A stretch of DNA of 64,000 nt from Amorphophallus konjac (Eukaryota; Streptophyta; Magnoliopsida; Alismatales; Araceae): positions 328,235,829-328,299,828 of the forward strand of contig CM040125.1 of assembly GCA_022559845.1 (NCBI GenBank), given 5' to 3'. The stretch's first letter is position 1, and each line of letters begins with the position of its first letter. Below, piece by piece: positions 52,149-62,895 of this stretch. The notes below the pieces were generated by a model. That model was not told the DNA's origin. It saw only the letters and a program-made list of their open reading frames with translations, and ran no database searches. Made by a program: the position numbers and the translations under genes.

Positions 52149-54237
52149 TGATGCGGGATGGGACCACGGACACGACAGGCTCGCGGTTGTCCCTTAACGA
52201 GAGAAGCGTCGGACGTGCGCGGTTGAGAAATCGGCAATGAGCTAGGGTGATTGGCTCTCTCGTGTGCCCGGATCGGGTCACGGGACGGTCTCGCACTCTC
52301 TCACAGCAGCGGTAATGAATAAATAAAGCGAGCTAGATATCCCTACACATGCTCTCTAGCAGAGGCATAAACAAATATATATGGAGTAAGTAAAATGCCA
52401 GGTAAGGAGCGAACACGATACCTCCACGCGCTCGGCGTGGGGACGACGGAGCCGGCCGAAACTCGTACTCCCGGGATAAATATTACACAATGATGACATC
52501 AATAAAATATCACCCACTCCACGTAGGGAGGTAAAGGGCTACACAACTGGGCCCGGGAGGACCGAATTCGGGTTGACGGGCGGCTTCTCGCGTCTCTTCA
52601 GCAGCACCCGAACTTGTGGCTGTGGGGCCCACGTGCTGTCCGGAGGGGCCGTGTGGGACCCGATGGAACCGCTGTAGTGGGGACACTTAGGGAAGCGCTT
52701 CCCGGGTTGGCGGCACGGTGGTTCACCGGCCGGAGGCCGGGCGGCTCCGTTCGGCACCGGTCGGAATGACCGGCCACGGACCTGCCGGTTCTATTTTCGA
52801 CGCGGGCTCTGGCGAGAACGGACCCTGCGATCAGCCTCGACGTCGTAATGCGACGAAACTGGCGCCGTTGGAAAGATGCTTTGAAGGGCTTCCACCTAAG
52901 GTGATTAAAGAAAAATAATCAAGCCTGTACTTCTGATTGGCGAATTTTGAAGGTTGCTGTTGTACAGTGTCTGAAGTCTCAGACTAGCAGGAAACTATTC
53001 TGAGAGTTACCTTTGACCGATATGAAGACCTCGGATTAAGACTTCGACTTGTTCATGAAAGTTGTAGGAAATCAAGTAAGGAAACCAGAACTATTTTTGG
53101 ATCTAGATTTGGAGGTGGTGGTGATTTGTTCTGATTTTGGAAGTGGAGGGTGTTCGGATCTGGGATCTGACTGACAATACTGTAGCTGAGGAAGAACACG
53201 AATTTCTAAAAATAGATAGAAGGCTGATAAAAAAATTAAGAAAATTTGTGGATGTAGGTGGTTATGGAAAAAACTCCCAATAAAATTGGGTGGGTTTGGA
53301 CAAATCAAAAAGATGGCCGGAGGTGGGAAACACAGGGTTGCTATCACTGTAGACAGAGACAAAATAAAACTAGGAATGAAAGATGCACGAAAATGGGAAA
53401 ATAATAAACGATAGAGTTTGGGCGTAAAAAGTTAGGTAGAGCTTGAGATACAAGGGAAGAATACACCATAATAATTGCAGACCACGAAGAGGCCGTGGCT
53501 GATAGCAGGAATTTCGGGAAGAGACCTCTGTCCAGCAGGATAGAACACAGAGAACGGTTTCGCGGCGGCTCGAAGGCGGCACGAACGGTGGCGGCGGCGG
53601 CACAGACGATCACCGGAGATAGAGGGGAGGAAATAGGAGGTATAAACACTCTAGAACTTGAGGTTGGAGGAGAGGAACCAGAGGGGAGAGGGTTGGGGGC
53701 GCACCAAGCTCTAGGCCATTCAACAAAAATTCTGATTTTTCATTCCTTTTCTCTTATAAATACAAGCTTATATATGATTCCAATCAAATCAATTGTGCAC
53801 CCTTGGATCTAGGGATGGGGATTGAAGGGCTGGGATTAAGTGTGATAAACACATAAAAACTAATAAAAAATCAAGGGGAGACGGGCGCCCCCTTGACCAT
53901 GGTTAATGGGGTTGAATGGGTAGGTGAGGTAGGTAACCCACCTTGGACTAATTAAGCCACTTGTCTCCCATGTGGTCAAATGGCATTCAACCCTTCTAGA
54001 TGGCCACCTAGGATGGTTGACCAGCCCCACATGGATGACATGGACCAATGGGAAAGGGCTGAGGGCCCCCTTGCTGGTCCAACTGACAAATTACAAAGAA
54101 ACCCAAACAATCCGTAGGAATGACGCATTTGCTTATAAAGCCGTATAATTGCGCATATACTTTCCCGTGGATATACAAATAAACTAAAGGACATAAATGC
54201 AAAATAAAGTGTACATGCTCGGTGTCGATTCCCATCA
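52149..54237 (-). mobile_element. RE-C right (5') LTR
   Basis: 2089 bases, partner of 47868-49956, on the minus strand TGATGGGAATC...CCGCATCA. Differences from the left LTR are scattered, with a denser cluster at 52780-52830 against 48505-48550, so the insertion is not very recent. Right flank AGTTC is the target duplication. Confidence 0.95.
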
Positions 54238-56430
54238 AGTTCTTACTTCTCTTTTTTTTTATATGCACCCGAGGCGGGGTGTAGTTCTTGCTTCTCTTTT
54301 TTTTATATGCACCCGAGGCGGGGTGAGTTCTTATTCTACGCTTACGTACCCCCATATCGGGGCATATGCCCCTCCTAAGCCGGGAGATATTGTTCGTTCT
54401 GCTTCAAATGTCCCCCGGGGGGCGGTGCATGTTGCTTAATGAACCCCGAGCCTGGGGTATATTCCTTTAAATGCCCCTAAGCCAGGGTGGACTCTCTTTT
54501 CTTCTTATGCTCCCAAGGCGGGATGTAGCTTCTTCAAATACCCCCAAGCCGGGGCGTGTTCTTTATGGCTTCTATGCCCCCCTGGCGGGGTATGTTTCTT
54601 CTTCAAATGCCCTTAGGCTGGGGTGGACTTCTCTTCATATGCTCCTGAGTCGGGGCGTGTTCTTTATAGCTTCTAAGCCCTCGAGGCAAGGTATGCTTCT
54701 TCTTCAAATACCCCTAAGACGAGGGTGTGATTCTTGACTTCATATGCCCCCGACGTAGGGTATATCTTTTGTTTCTTATGCTCCCGAGTCGGGATGTAGC
54801 TTCTTGGCCTCATATGCTGCCGAGGCGAGGGGTATGCTGCTTCATGTGCCCCCGGGGGAATGCATTTTGCCTCTACTGCCCCGTGGTGGGGTATATCTCC
54901 TGGCTTCTTACGTCCCCAAGGTGGGGTGTGTTTTCTTCTTGTGCCCCTGGGGTGGGGTATATCTTTCGCTTCTTATGCCCCCCCCCTTTGAGGCGGGGTG
55001 AAGTCTTTACTTCAAATGCCCCTAAATCGGGATATAGTTTTGTCTCATATGCCCCTGGAGCAGGGGTGTATTTCTCTTCATGTGCCCCTCAGTCGGGGTG
55101 TATCCTTATTGCTTGTTGTGCCCCCAAAGGGAGGTGTCTTTCTCTTCATGTGTCCCGGGCACTGGGTGTATCTTTGCCTTTTTTTTAAATGCCCCCGAGG
55201 GGGGAATTTTTCTTCTTCTGCCCTGACACGCTGGGGAATGTTTGCTTCTTGTGCCCCCAAAGTGGGGTGTATTTTCGATGGCTCCTGTACCCCCCCTCCC
55301 CCCGTTGGTGGGGTGTATGCTTCTTCTTCAGATTCCCCTAAGGCGGGGTGTATTCTTTGTTGCTTCATGTACCCCCGAGTCGGGGTGGATTCTCTCATGT
55401 GCCCCCATGGCGGGGTGTATTCTTTGTTGCTTCATGTACCCCCGAGTCGAGGTGGATTCTCTTCATGTGCCCCCATGGCGGGGTGTACTCTCTTTATGTG
55501 TCCCCAGGGGTGGGGTGTGATTTGCCTCCTGTACGCCCTAGCAGGCTGTATCGCTGCTTGCAATGTCCCCCGAGGCGGGGTATCCTTCTTCTTCAAATAC
55601 CCCTAAGCCGGGGTGTATTCTTTATGGGTTCTATGCCCCCATAGCGGGGTGCGTTTCTTCTTCAAATACCCCTAAGATGGGGTGGACTCTTTTCTTATTA
55701 TACTCCCAAGGTAGGATGTAGCTTCTTCAAATGCCCCTGAGCCGAGGCGTGTTCTTTACGGCTTCTATGCCCCCCAGGCGGGGTATATTTCTTTTTTAAA
55801 TACCCTTAGGCTGGGTGTATTCTTGCTGCTTCTCATGCTCCCGAGGTGGGATGTGACTTCTTCAAATGCCCTTAAGCCGGGGCGTATTCTTCATGACTTC
55901 TATGGCCCCCGGTGGGGTATGTTTCTTCTTTAAATGCCCCTAAGCCATGGTGTGTTCTTTTACTTTTTGCGCCCCTCAGGGCGAGGTGCATTCCTCTCCA
56001 TGTGCCCCTAGCATGGGGTGTGCTTTTGTTTCTTATGCCCCCAGGCCGGGGTACGTTCCTTCTTCATATACCCCTAAGCCAGGGTGAGTTTCTCCTTTTG
56101 TGTGTCCCCAGGCCGGGGTGAATTCTTTTCTTCTTATTTCCCCATGGTGGGGTATGTCTTTTGCTTCATGTGCCCCCATATCGGGGTGTATTTCTCTTCT
56201 TCAAATGCCCCTAAGCCGGGGTGCAACTCTATTTCTTCTTATGTCCTCAGGTCAGGGTGGATTCTTCTTCAAATGTCCCGAAGCCGGGGTGTAACTTTTG
56301 CTTTGTGCCCCACAATCGGGGCGGATTCTCTTCATGTGCCCCTGGGAATGGGGTGTATCTCTTTTTTTTTGCCTCTTATGCCCCCGTAGCAGGGTAAATA
56401 TCTTCTTCTTATCCCCCATGGCGGGATATA
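54238..56430. repeat. GCCCC...GGGGTGTA minisatellite, right half
   Basis: Continuation of 45845-47867 after RE-C, about fifty-five more units. Units with CTTCTTCAAATGCCCCTAAG are shared by both halves. Confidence 0.92.
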
Positions 56431-57167
56431 TGCATGCTCTCTTCGGGAGTGGTGGTCGTGCTTGGCCTCATTGCTATAAAGCATTCCCCACAGCGGGCAG
56501 CCATTCACCAAGCTATAATTGTGGCTCACTGGGTCTTTTAACAGTCACTCGAGGGGTCGTCTTATGCCGGATGGAGGCAGTAGGAAGGAGGAACGAGCGG
56601 GGTCATTGCACTGCAGACTCAGAGCCTCCTAGAGTCGGGCGAGATGCTGGGTTTCTTCTTGCTCTTTTAGTCGGTGATGCTGGCCAACTTTTCCTCCTTT
56701 CTTCTCTATTTCTCTCTTTTTTTCCTCTTTTTTTCTTTTTTTTTCTCTTCTCTTCTTCTTGTATGATTGACCAGGGTGGAGGTACAGGAGAGCACTCACC
56801 CCCTCAGGGAGGGGATGAGTGGTTCGCTCCACCGCATCAACCCCACAATGGTAATCTTTGTTCAGCACGAGTCTCGACAGACGTGGCCGTACAACCCTCT
56901 CTTGCCAATTCTTTCTCTTTTTTTTTTGCTTCTTTCTTTTCTCTTTTTCTTCTTTTCTTCTTTTCTTCTTTTCTTCTCTTTCTTTTTGAGAAAAAGGGGG
57001 GTTTGATTTCCCCTCCCTTCTCTTCTCTTTCTCTTCTCCCCTTTTTTTTATAACAGCCCCCATGATTTTTGGAAGCTGCATATGCTTCGAAGCAGCGTCC
57101 TCGAGGCCACGAAGGCAGCTGCACCGAGTTTGACTTTTCTCCCCATAGGACTGGAAAAGACAGCACC
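56431..57167. other. INT2 end region next to the PBS
   Basis: No gene. 56785-56880 resembles 25865-25960 of INT1, then a pyrimidine tract (about 56920-57050) resembles 26540-26825. In INT1 more than 10 kb of gag-pol lies between that tract and the LTR; here only about 120 bases do. So INT2 looks like an INT1 relative with gag-pol removed. Confidence 0.6.
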
Positions 57168-58959
57168 TGCCATTAACCAAAGCAGGCAAACATCATTAAT
57201 TAGGAGGCCATGAGGCCCTAAATCCCAGCGAAGAGATGAAGGGTGGTTTAGGTCCCACCGGGCGTGCCAGACTTGTGGATGCACTTTTCATTCGTTTATT
57301 ATGCTTGTCTCTTCGGGAATGGTTGATTCGTCTATTAAGTGCGTGGGCGTGCCAGTCACAAAGTGACAATTTATTCGGGCTCCGAAGAGCCCACGGTGCG
57401 CTCGATCTGACTCGGTCAGACGATTGTGTGGTTCGTGTCGGGACCAAAACCCGTCGTGCCATAAAGGTCACTGCGTCATTTACATCCCCCATACGAGGGA
57501 ACACCCTTGATTAGTCGCCGGGATTCAGGGCCTCATGGCCAAGAAATCAATTGCATGGAAGGTCTATTACGAGGTATTGAAATCCTCGCGCGAGGGCGAG
57601 AAGAAAATCATTCACGGTCATGTCAGTCGTGTACTGACCATTTAATGTTCGGACGAATGTCCGGCTCGAGAAGATCGCGGTTGTCGCGGGAAAATCGGAA
57701 CGCATGTATGCCGAGGTACGGCAAATCTATTGTTCAGAAGAGCGGAGAACGTTCGGCTGAGCCTTGGTTAGAGTGGTCAAAAACAAGTAAATCTGTTGGC
57801 CCGGTGCAAGAGCAAGCTGCGACCATACTGTGGTGGGCCCCCCGCGGTCGAAACAAGACTTGCATGAGCGTCATTAATATTTTCGGTGCCAAGGGGTAAC
57901 GAGGGAATATCCCTTGAATCGGTTGGAAAGCCCTATGTCTAGGGAAGCGGACGTTCGAAACATGTCGGTCATTCGGGAGACCGTTTAATATTCGGACGGG
58001 TGTCCGGCTTGAGAATACCATAATCTTCGCAGAAGGACCTAGAACATATGTACGCCGGGACACGGCAAACATATTATTCCGAGACTCTGAAAACATTCGG
58101 TAAAATCTCGGTTAGTGTAGCAGGAAACCAATGAGTTTGTTGGCCCGGTGCAAGATCGAATCAGGACCATGCCGGGGCGCCTCCCGCGGTCCAAACGGGG
58201 CTTACGTGGGCATCATTAATGTTCTCAGTGCCGGAGGGCAGCGAGGAAGAGTCCCGGGACTAGATTCCAAAATCAAAAACGTGTTCAAAGGGAGCGGGCT
58301 ATAGGCCGAGGATATGGGTCAGACAGTGACCATAATCGGGACGGACCCGAGGTCCCAGCATAGCCCATGAAGGCCTTATTGATATTCCCATGTGTATGGT
58401 CCAGGGATGACGGGAGCCGTCTCGTTCTATTCCGATTTCTGTCGGTCGCTTGCGGACCACTTGATATTCGGACAAGTGTATATATTGAAGGTACGACGTA
58501 GATAGAAGCAACCCCATACAAACTTACGCCGAGTTCATGGCAACTTCAATGAAAGAGCGGGAACAAATCCCATTAGGATGAATCCGATTCGACAGGCTAT
58601 TGGCCCAGAGCAATGCTGGGTTATGACCATGTCGGGATGGGAACTGTCGACCATATCGGTCACGCATGGACCTTTTCATGTTCGGACACCGGTCCGTAAT
58701 AGAAACGCGGCGGAAATCGAGGTGAACCCGTTCAAATGTCTGCCGAACGTGCGGCAATTTTAGTAGTGGCTAGGAAGGGATCCGGCCCGAGAAACGAGTC
58801 CGGTTTAATCGGAATATCGGCCCGAGGTGAGGTCAGGTCGTGGCTATTTTGGGATAATTCCCAAGACTCAGGCCCAACCTGGAAGGGCGGCATGATTGTT
58901 CCTTCAATATCGGATCACGGGGAGAGAGGGGGGGTTGCAACATAGATTTTACCATTTTC

Positions 58960-59230
58960 TTTATTTGGGCTTTAAATTATGTGCATATATATATATTATT
59001 GCTTATTTCATTTTATGTATTTATTCTGGATGATTTCTCTATTTTGTTTATTATTATTACTATTATATTTTCCCTTTCCTTTTTCTTACTATTATTATTA
59101 TTATTTCATATTTTTTGTTTATTTCTCATATATGTATATTCAGTTTTATTTATTTATCATAATTTTTATTAATTTATTATCATTATCATTATCATGATAT
59201 ATTTATATATATTTATATATATTTATTTTG
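58960..59230. repeat. AT-rich low-complexity tract
   Basis: TATTATTATTTC and TATATATATTTA runs, equivalent to 12715-13035 and 38030-38260 in the other LTRs. Confidence 0.8.
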
Positions 59231-59239
59231 GAAGGAAAA

Positions 59240-59395
59240 GTGGGCCGTTGGGGGCAAAAAGGGGTGTACCGACGAAGGCAGGGTGAGCGTGCCGGAGAGG
59301 GGCTGGGAGAGTGTACCGGGTAGGTTAGAGGGTACCGGAGAAGTGCCAAGAGAGTCTGCCGGAGAGGGAGTTGGCGGGCGTGCCGGGCTAACTCG
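59240..59395. repeat. GTGCCGG-type short array (right LTR)
   Basis: Five units with GTGCCGGAGAGGG or GTACCGG cores, counterpart of 38277-38520. Confidence 0.7.
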
Positions 59396-60290
59396 AAGTC
59401 TGTACAACGTCTGCTAGCACACGCGCGGAGTCTGTACACTATCCGTTTGCTGCAACTCAAAGTCTATACATCGGCTGGTTGCTGCAACACAAAGTCTGTA
59501 CGTCCGTCAGCTCAAAGTCTGTACATTCTCGGACCAAGCCTATGTGGCCCATGTACTCCATGCATTAAAAGTCTATACATTCCTATCTTTACCTACGTTC
59601 ACTGGCTTAGCAAACCCACAAGTCCGTACATTGGTTGCATAGCTTGCCATGCATAGCTGGTGCACTCTTCATTTGCTACAAACTCAAAGTTTGTACATCG
59701 TCTGCTAGCACACACGCAGAGTCTGTACATTTTCCATTTGCTGCAACTCAAAGTCTATACATTGGCTGGTTACTGCAACACAAAGTCTGTACATTGGCTG
59801 GCTGCTGTAACACAAAGTCTGTACATTGGATGGCTGCCGTAACACAAAGTCTGTGCATTGGCTGGTTGTTGCAACACGAAGTCTTTACGTTGGCTGGTTG
59901 CTGCAACACAAAGTCTGTACATTGGCCGGTTGCATGCACACAAAGTCTATACATTGGCTGGTTGCTGCGACACGAAGTCTGTATATCGGCCGGTTGCATG
60001 CACACAAAGTCTGTATATTGGCTGGTTGCTGCAACACAAAGTCTGTACATTGGTCGGTTATATGCACACAAAGTCTGTACACTGGCTGGCTACTGCAACA
60101 CGAAGTCTGTATATTGGCTGGCTACTGCAACACAAAGTCTGCACATTGGATGGCTGCCGCAACATAAAGTTTTTATATTGGCTGGTTGCTGCAACACGAA
60201 GTCTGTACATTGGCTGGTTGCTGCAGCACAGAGTCCGTACATTGGTTGGTTGCTGCAGCACAAAGTCTGTACATTGTTGTCATAAGCACA
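59395..60290. repeat. 32-bp tandem repeat (AAAGTCTGTACATTGGCTGG)
   Basis: About twenty-five units; the regular part (59750-60285) has period 32 with GTTGCTGCAACAC as connector. Since 32 = 2 mod 3, a frame cycles through all three reading phases every three units. None contains a stop, so frames of up to 216 codons occur on the plus strand and others on the minus strand. No ATG context or conserved bias suggests a true protein. Confidence 0.93.
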
Positions 60291-60439
60291 TTAAGTCCAT
60301 ACATTCATTCACGGCATGTCTGAACATCCATTTCAAATGTACATACTTTACTATCTGCATTTGTGCAACCCTTCATGCAAAGTCTATACATTGCTAAAGA
60401 GACGGTGAGCATGAGAGAGATGGTGGAGAGAAGAGATGA

Positions 60440-60720
60440 GACGGTGGGAGCGTGTCGGGCTAGGAAGCACAGGGTATGCCCGGGGAGGCTTCAAAGGGCA
60501 CTACCGGTGGCGGCGGGGACTTGGAGCGTGCCGGCGAAAGGAGAAAGGGAGCGCGCCGGCAAAAGGGGGGGCCACGAAGGGTGTGCCGGGAAAGGCGCGG
60601 ATAGGGTGCACCGGTGAAGGGCGCAGCGAGGTGTGCCGGCGAAGGGCGTACCGGCCAAGGGTGGCTATAGGGTATACCGTCGAGGGTGACTGAAGGGGCG
60701 TACCGGCGAAGGGCATGGGG
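60440..60720. repeat. GTGCCGGCGAAGG array (right LTR)
   Basis: About eight units of 24-40 bases, counterpart of 39308-39455. Confidence 0.75.
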
Positions 60721-61204
60721 AGCCCACTCCTCCTCCGTTTCTTTTAAGGCTTTTCTTTTCTTCTCTTCTGATTTTATTAAGTTTGCGTGGGTTTCTTATT
60801 TTCTTCTCTTGATCAATTTCCATTCTTTCTCCCATGAGGACAAGTTATTTAGTTGTCGTTCGATTTGGCTCTCTTTGAGTTGATTGCGGTTCCCTTGCCT
60901 CGGTTAAAATGTTTTACCGTTGTTCTCTTTTTTATTTGTCTGTTGCTTTCTTTTAGTCCTTTTTAACGTGTGGTCGTTCCATTTGTTGGTTGCTTCCTTT
61001 TATCTTTTTAATATGTTATCGTTTCTAGCGAAAATTCAACAGCATCTCCCCTTGACCCGAGCGTAAGGGAGATACAGGGAACGTGCCCACATGGAGTGGC
61101 GGAACCCGACAACTGGAGGTGGGCGCCCGAGAGCGGCAACACCTTTAATAAAACTTCGGGAAACTCGGAGGCAACGGTGAGTGGAAGACTATCCTAGGAC
61201 TGTC

Positions 61205-61590
61205 TATGGGGGATGCACCGGGCAAGAAAAAGGGGCAAGTGTGCTGGGCCAAGGAGGCCAAGGGCTGGAGAGGCGTACCGGGCTAAGGGAGGCCAGGGGC
61301 GTGTTGGGCTGGCTGACCAGAGGGCATGTCGGGCTAAGGAAGGCCAGGGGCGTGCCGGGCTGGCTTACCAGAGGGCTTGCCGGGCTGGGAGTGGCCAAGC
61401 TGTGCTGGGGAAGGAGAGGTGAGAGTGGGGGCACGGGTGTGCCGGGCAAGGAAGGCATCGGGTGTGCAAGGTAGCGAAGGCACGAGTGTGCCGGATAGGG
61501 GGTTAGATGGGGCTGTGCCGCCGAGGGGCGGCAGGAGCGTGCCGCTGGGGGGGGTGCCGCTGGCGGACGCCGAAGGAGCGGGCCGTTGAG
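61205..61590. repeat. GTGCCGGGCTGGC/AAGGAGGCCAGG array
   Basis: About twelve loose units with GTGCCGGGCTAAGGAGGCCA. Counterpart of the weaker array at 39840-40025. Confidence 0.75.
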
Positions 61591-62126
61591 AGGCCAAAAG
61601 GGAGGTAACTTCCCACAGGCGAACGGGTGAGGGTGGTGATCAGAGGCCCTACGATGGAGCTACGCCAAAGGGGGAAAGGATCACTACCGGGAGGCACACC
61701 ACCGGAAGGGAGGAAGAAGACGGCCAGGCACGCGTAACGGCCCAAAACAACGGAGGCAGTCAGAAAACCCAAAGAGGGGGGAATTTTTATTCATCCAGAG
61801 AAAACGCCATAACCGGCCGCGTATACATCAAAACACTCGGGCAGAGGCGACGGCTCTCTGGCTTTCCCCACTCCCCTTGCTACATCTCTCTTTCTCTCTT
61901 ACTCTCTCTTCTCTTTTTCTCTATCGCTCGCCGGTGGTCGCCGGAGGGCCTTCCTGTTCTTCTCTTCTTCTTCTTCCCTTTCTCTTCGCGCTGACGATGG
62001 TGGACGGAGTAGTAGGGGGGAGCCCAAAGCCTCCCCTCCTCCTCTTCTCTTCTTCTCTTCCTCTTCTTCTCTTCTCTCTCCCATGGAAGCACCACCGTCG
62101 CCCCCCGTTCCTCTATGTTCTCCCCT

Positions 62127-62135
62127 CTTTTTATA
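62127..62135 (-). promoter_or_regulatory. RE-B LTR TATA box (right copy)
   Basis: The minus strand reads GGGGTATAAAAAGAGGGG, same place as 40725-40733, with a slightly different core. Confidence 0.5.
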
Positions 62136-62274
62136 CCCCTGGTCAGGCCGACGACTATCGAGGACGGGAGTAGGTGGGGCGAGGACAGCCCAGCAAGGTG
62201 CAGGTATGGGCCTGCCATGCCTTCGCTATGCGTCGAGGGATACGAGCGTTGACTGGCGTGGATGGGATGAACGC

Positions 62275-62660
62275 TGTGCTGCTGGGGCTAAGGCAGGCGT
62301 GCCGCTGGAGGGCCTCGCAGGTGTGCCGCTGAAAGACCCAAGAAGTGTGCCGCTGAAGGCTTGAAATGGTGTGCCGTTGAAGGCTTGAAATAGCGTGCCG
62401 TTGACGGCCGGAGATAGTGTGCCGTTGAAGGCTTAAAATAGTGTGCCGTTGAAGGCCCGAGATAGTGTGCCGTTGAAGGCTAAAAATAGAGTGCCGTTGA
62501 AGGCACATGGGGCGTGCCGTTGAAGGCACATGGGGTGTGCCGCTGAAGAGCCCAGGAGCGTACCGCTGAAGGGCCAAAGGGGGTACCGCTGAGGGGTCAA
62601 AGGGGTGTGCCGCTGAATGGCCCAAAGGGCGTGCCGCTGAAGGCCTAAAAGGGCAGTTAT
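62275..62660. repeat. GTGCCGTTGAAGGC minisatellite (right LTR)
   Basis: About fourteen units of 26-30 bases, twice as many as in the centre LTR. Same GTGCC-GTTGAA-GGCAC hairpin core, again upstream of the TATA box. Confidence 0.9.
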
Positions 62661-62895
62661 GAGCCCGTTGTGAGCGCGAGTTATGGTTTATTTGATTTTC
62701 TTCGAGGCCCATGGATTGTAGGGCTCTTGAGGGTTGAGTTCTCTTCACTGTCGTGACCCCAGAGATAGCTCCACGACAGTGTATGTGCGTTCGGGGAGTC
62801 TGGACGGCCCCGCTTTTCCACAACTTCTTCGGTTGAAGTTGTTATTGGTGGTGGACTAGTTGGGATGTATACGTGTGCAATTTTGCACGTACACA

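Larger units (their letters stand above)
57168..62895 (-). mobile_element. RE-B right LTR (5' LTR of INT2)
   Basis: About 5.7 kb. Blocks match the centre LTR in order: 57220-57560 with 37300-37640; 57640-58920 with 37640-37980 (more copies here); 59240-60720 with 38277-39455; 61030-61205 with 39660-39840; 62650-62890 with 40950-41185. The right end on the minus strand reads TGTGTACGTGC with no polypurine tract after it, as expected for the outer edge. The extra length comes from tandem repeats. The left edge is approximate. Confidence 0.8.

Noticed and set aside
56298..57053. A 251-codon plus-strand frame
   Set aside because: It joins the end of a minisatellite, a spacer and pyrimidine tracts; composition is non-coding.
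59635..60285. A Cys/Trp-rich repeat protein of 216 residues
   Set aside because: The unit lacks stops in every phase, so long frames appear automatically; no start context or coding bias.
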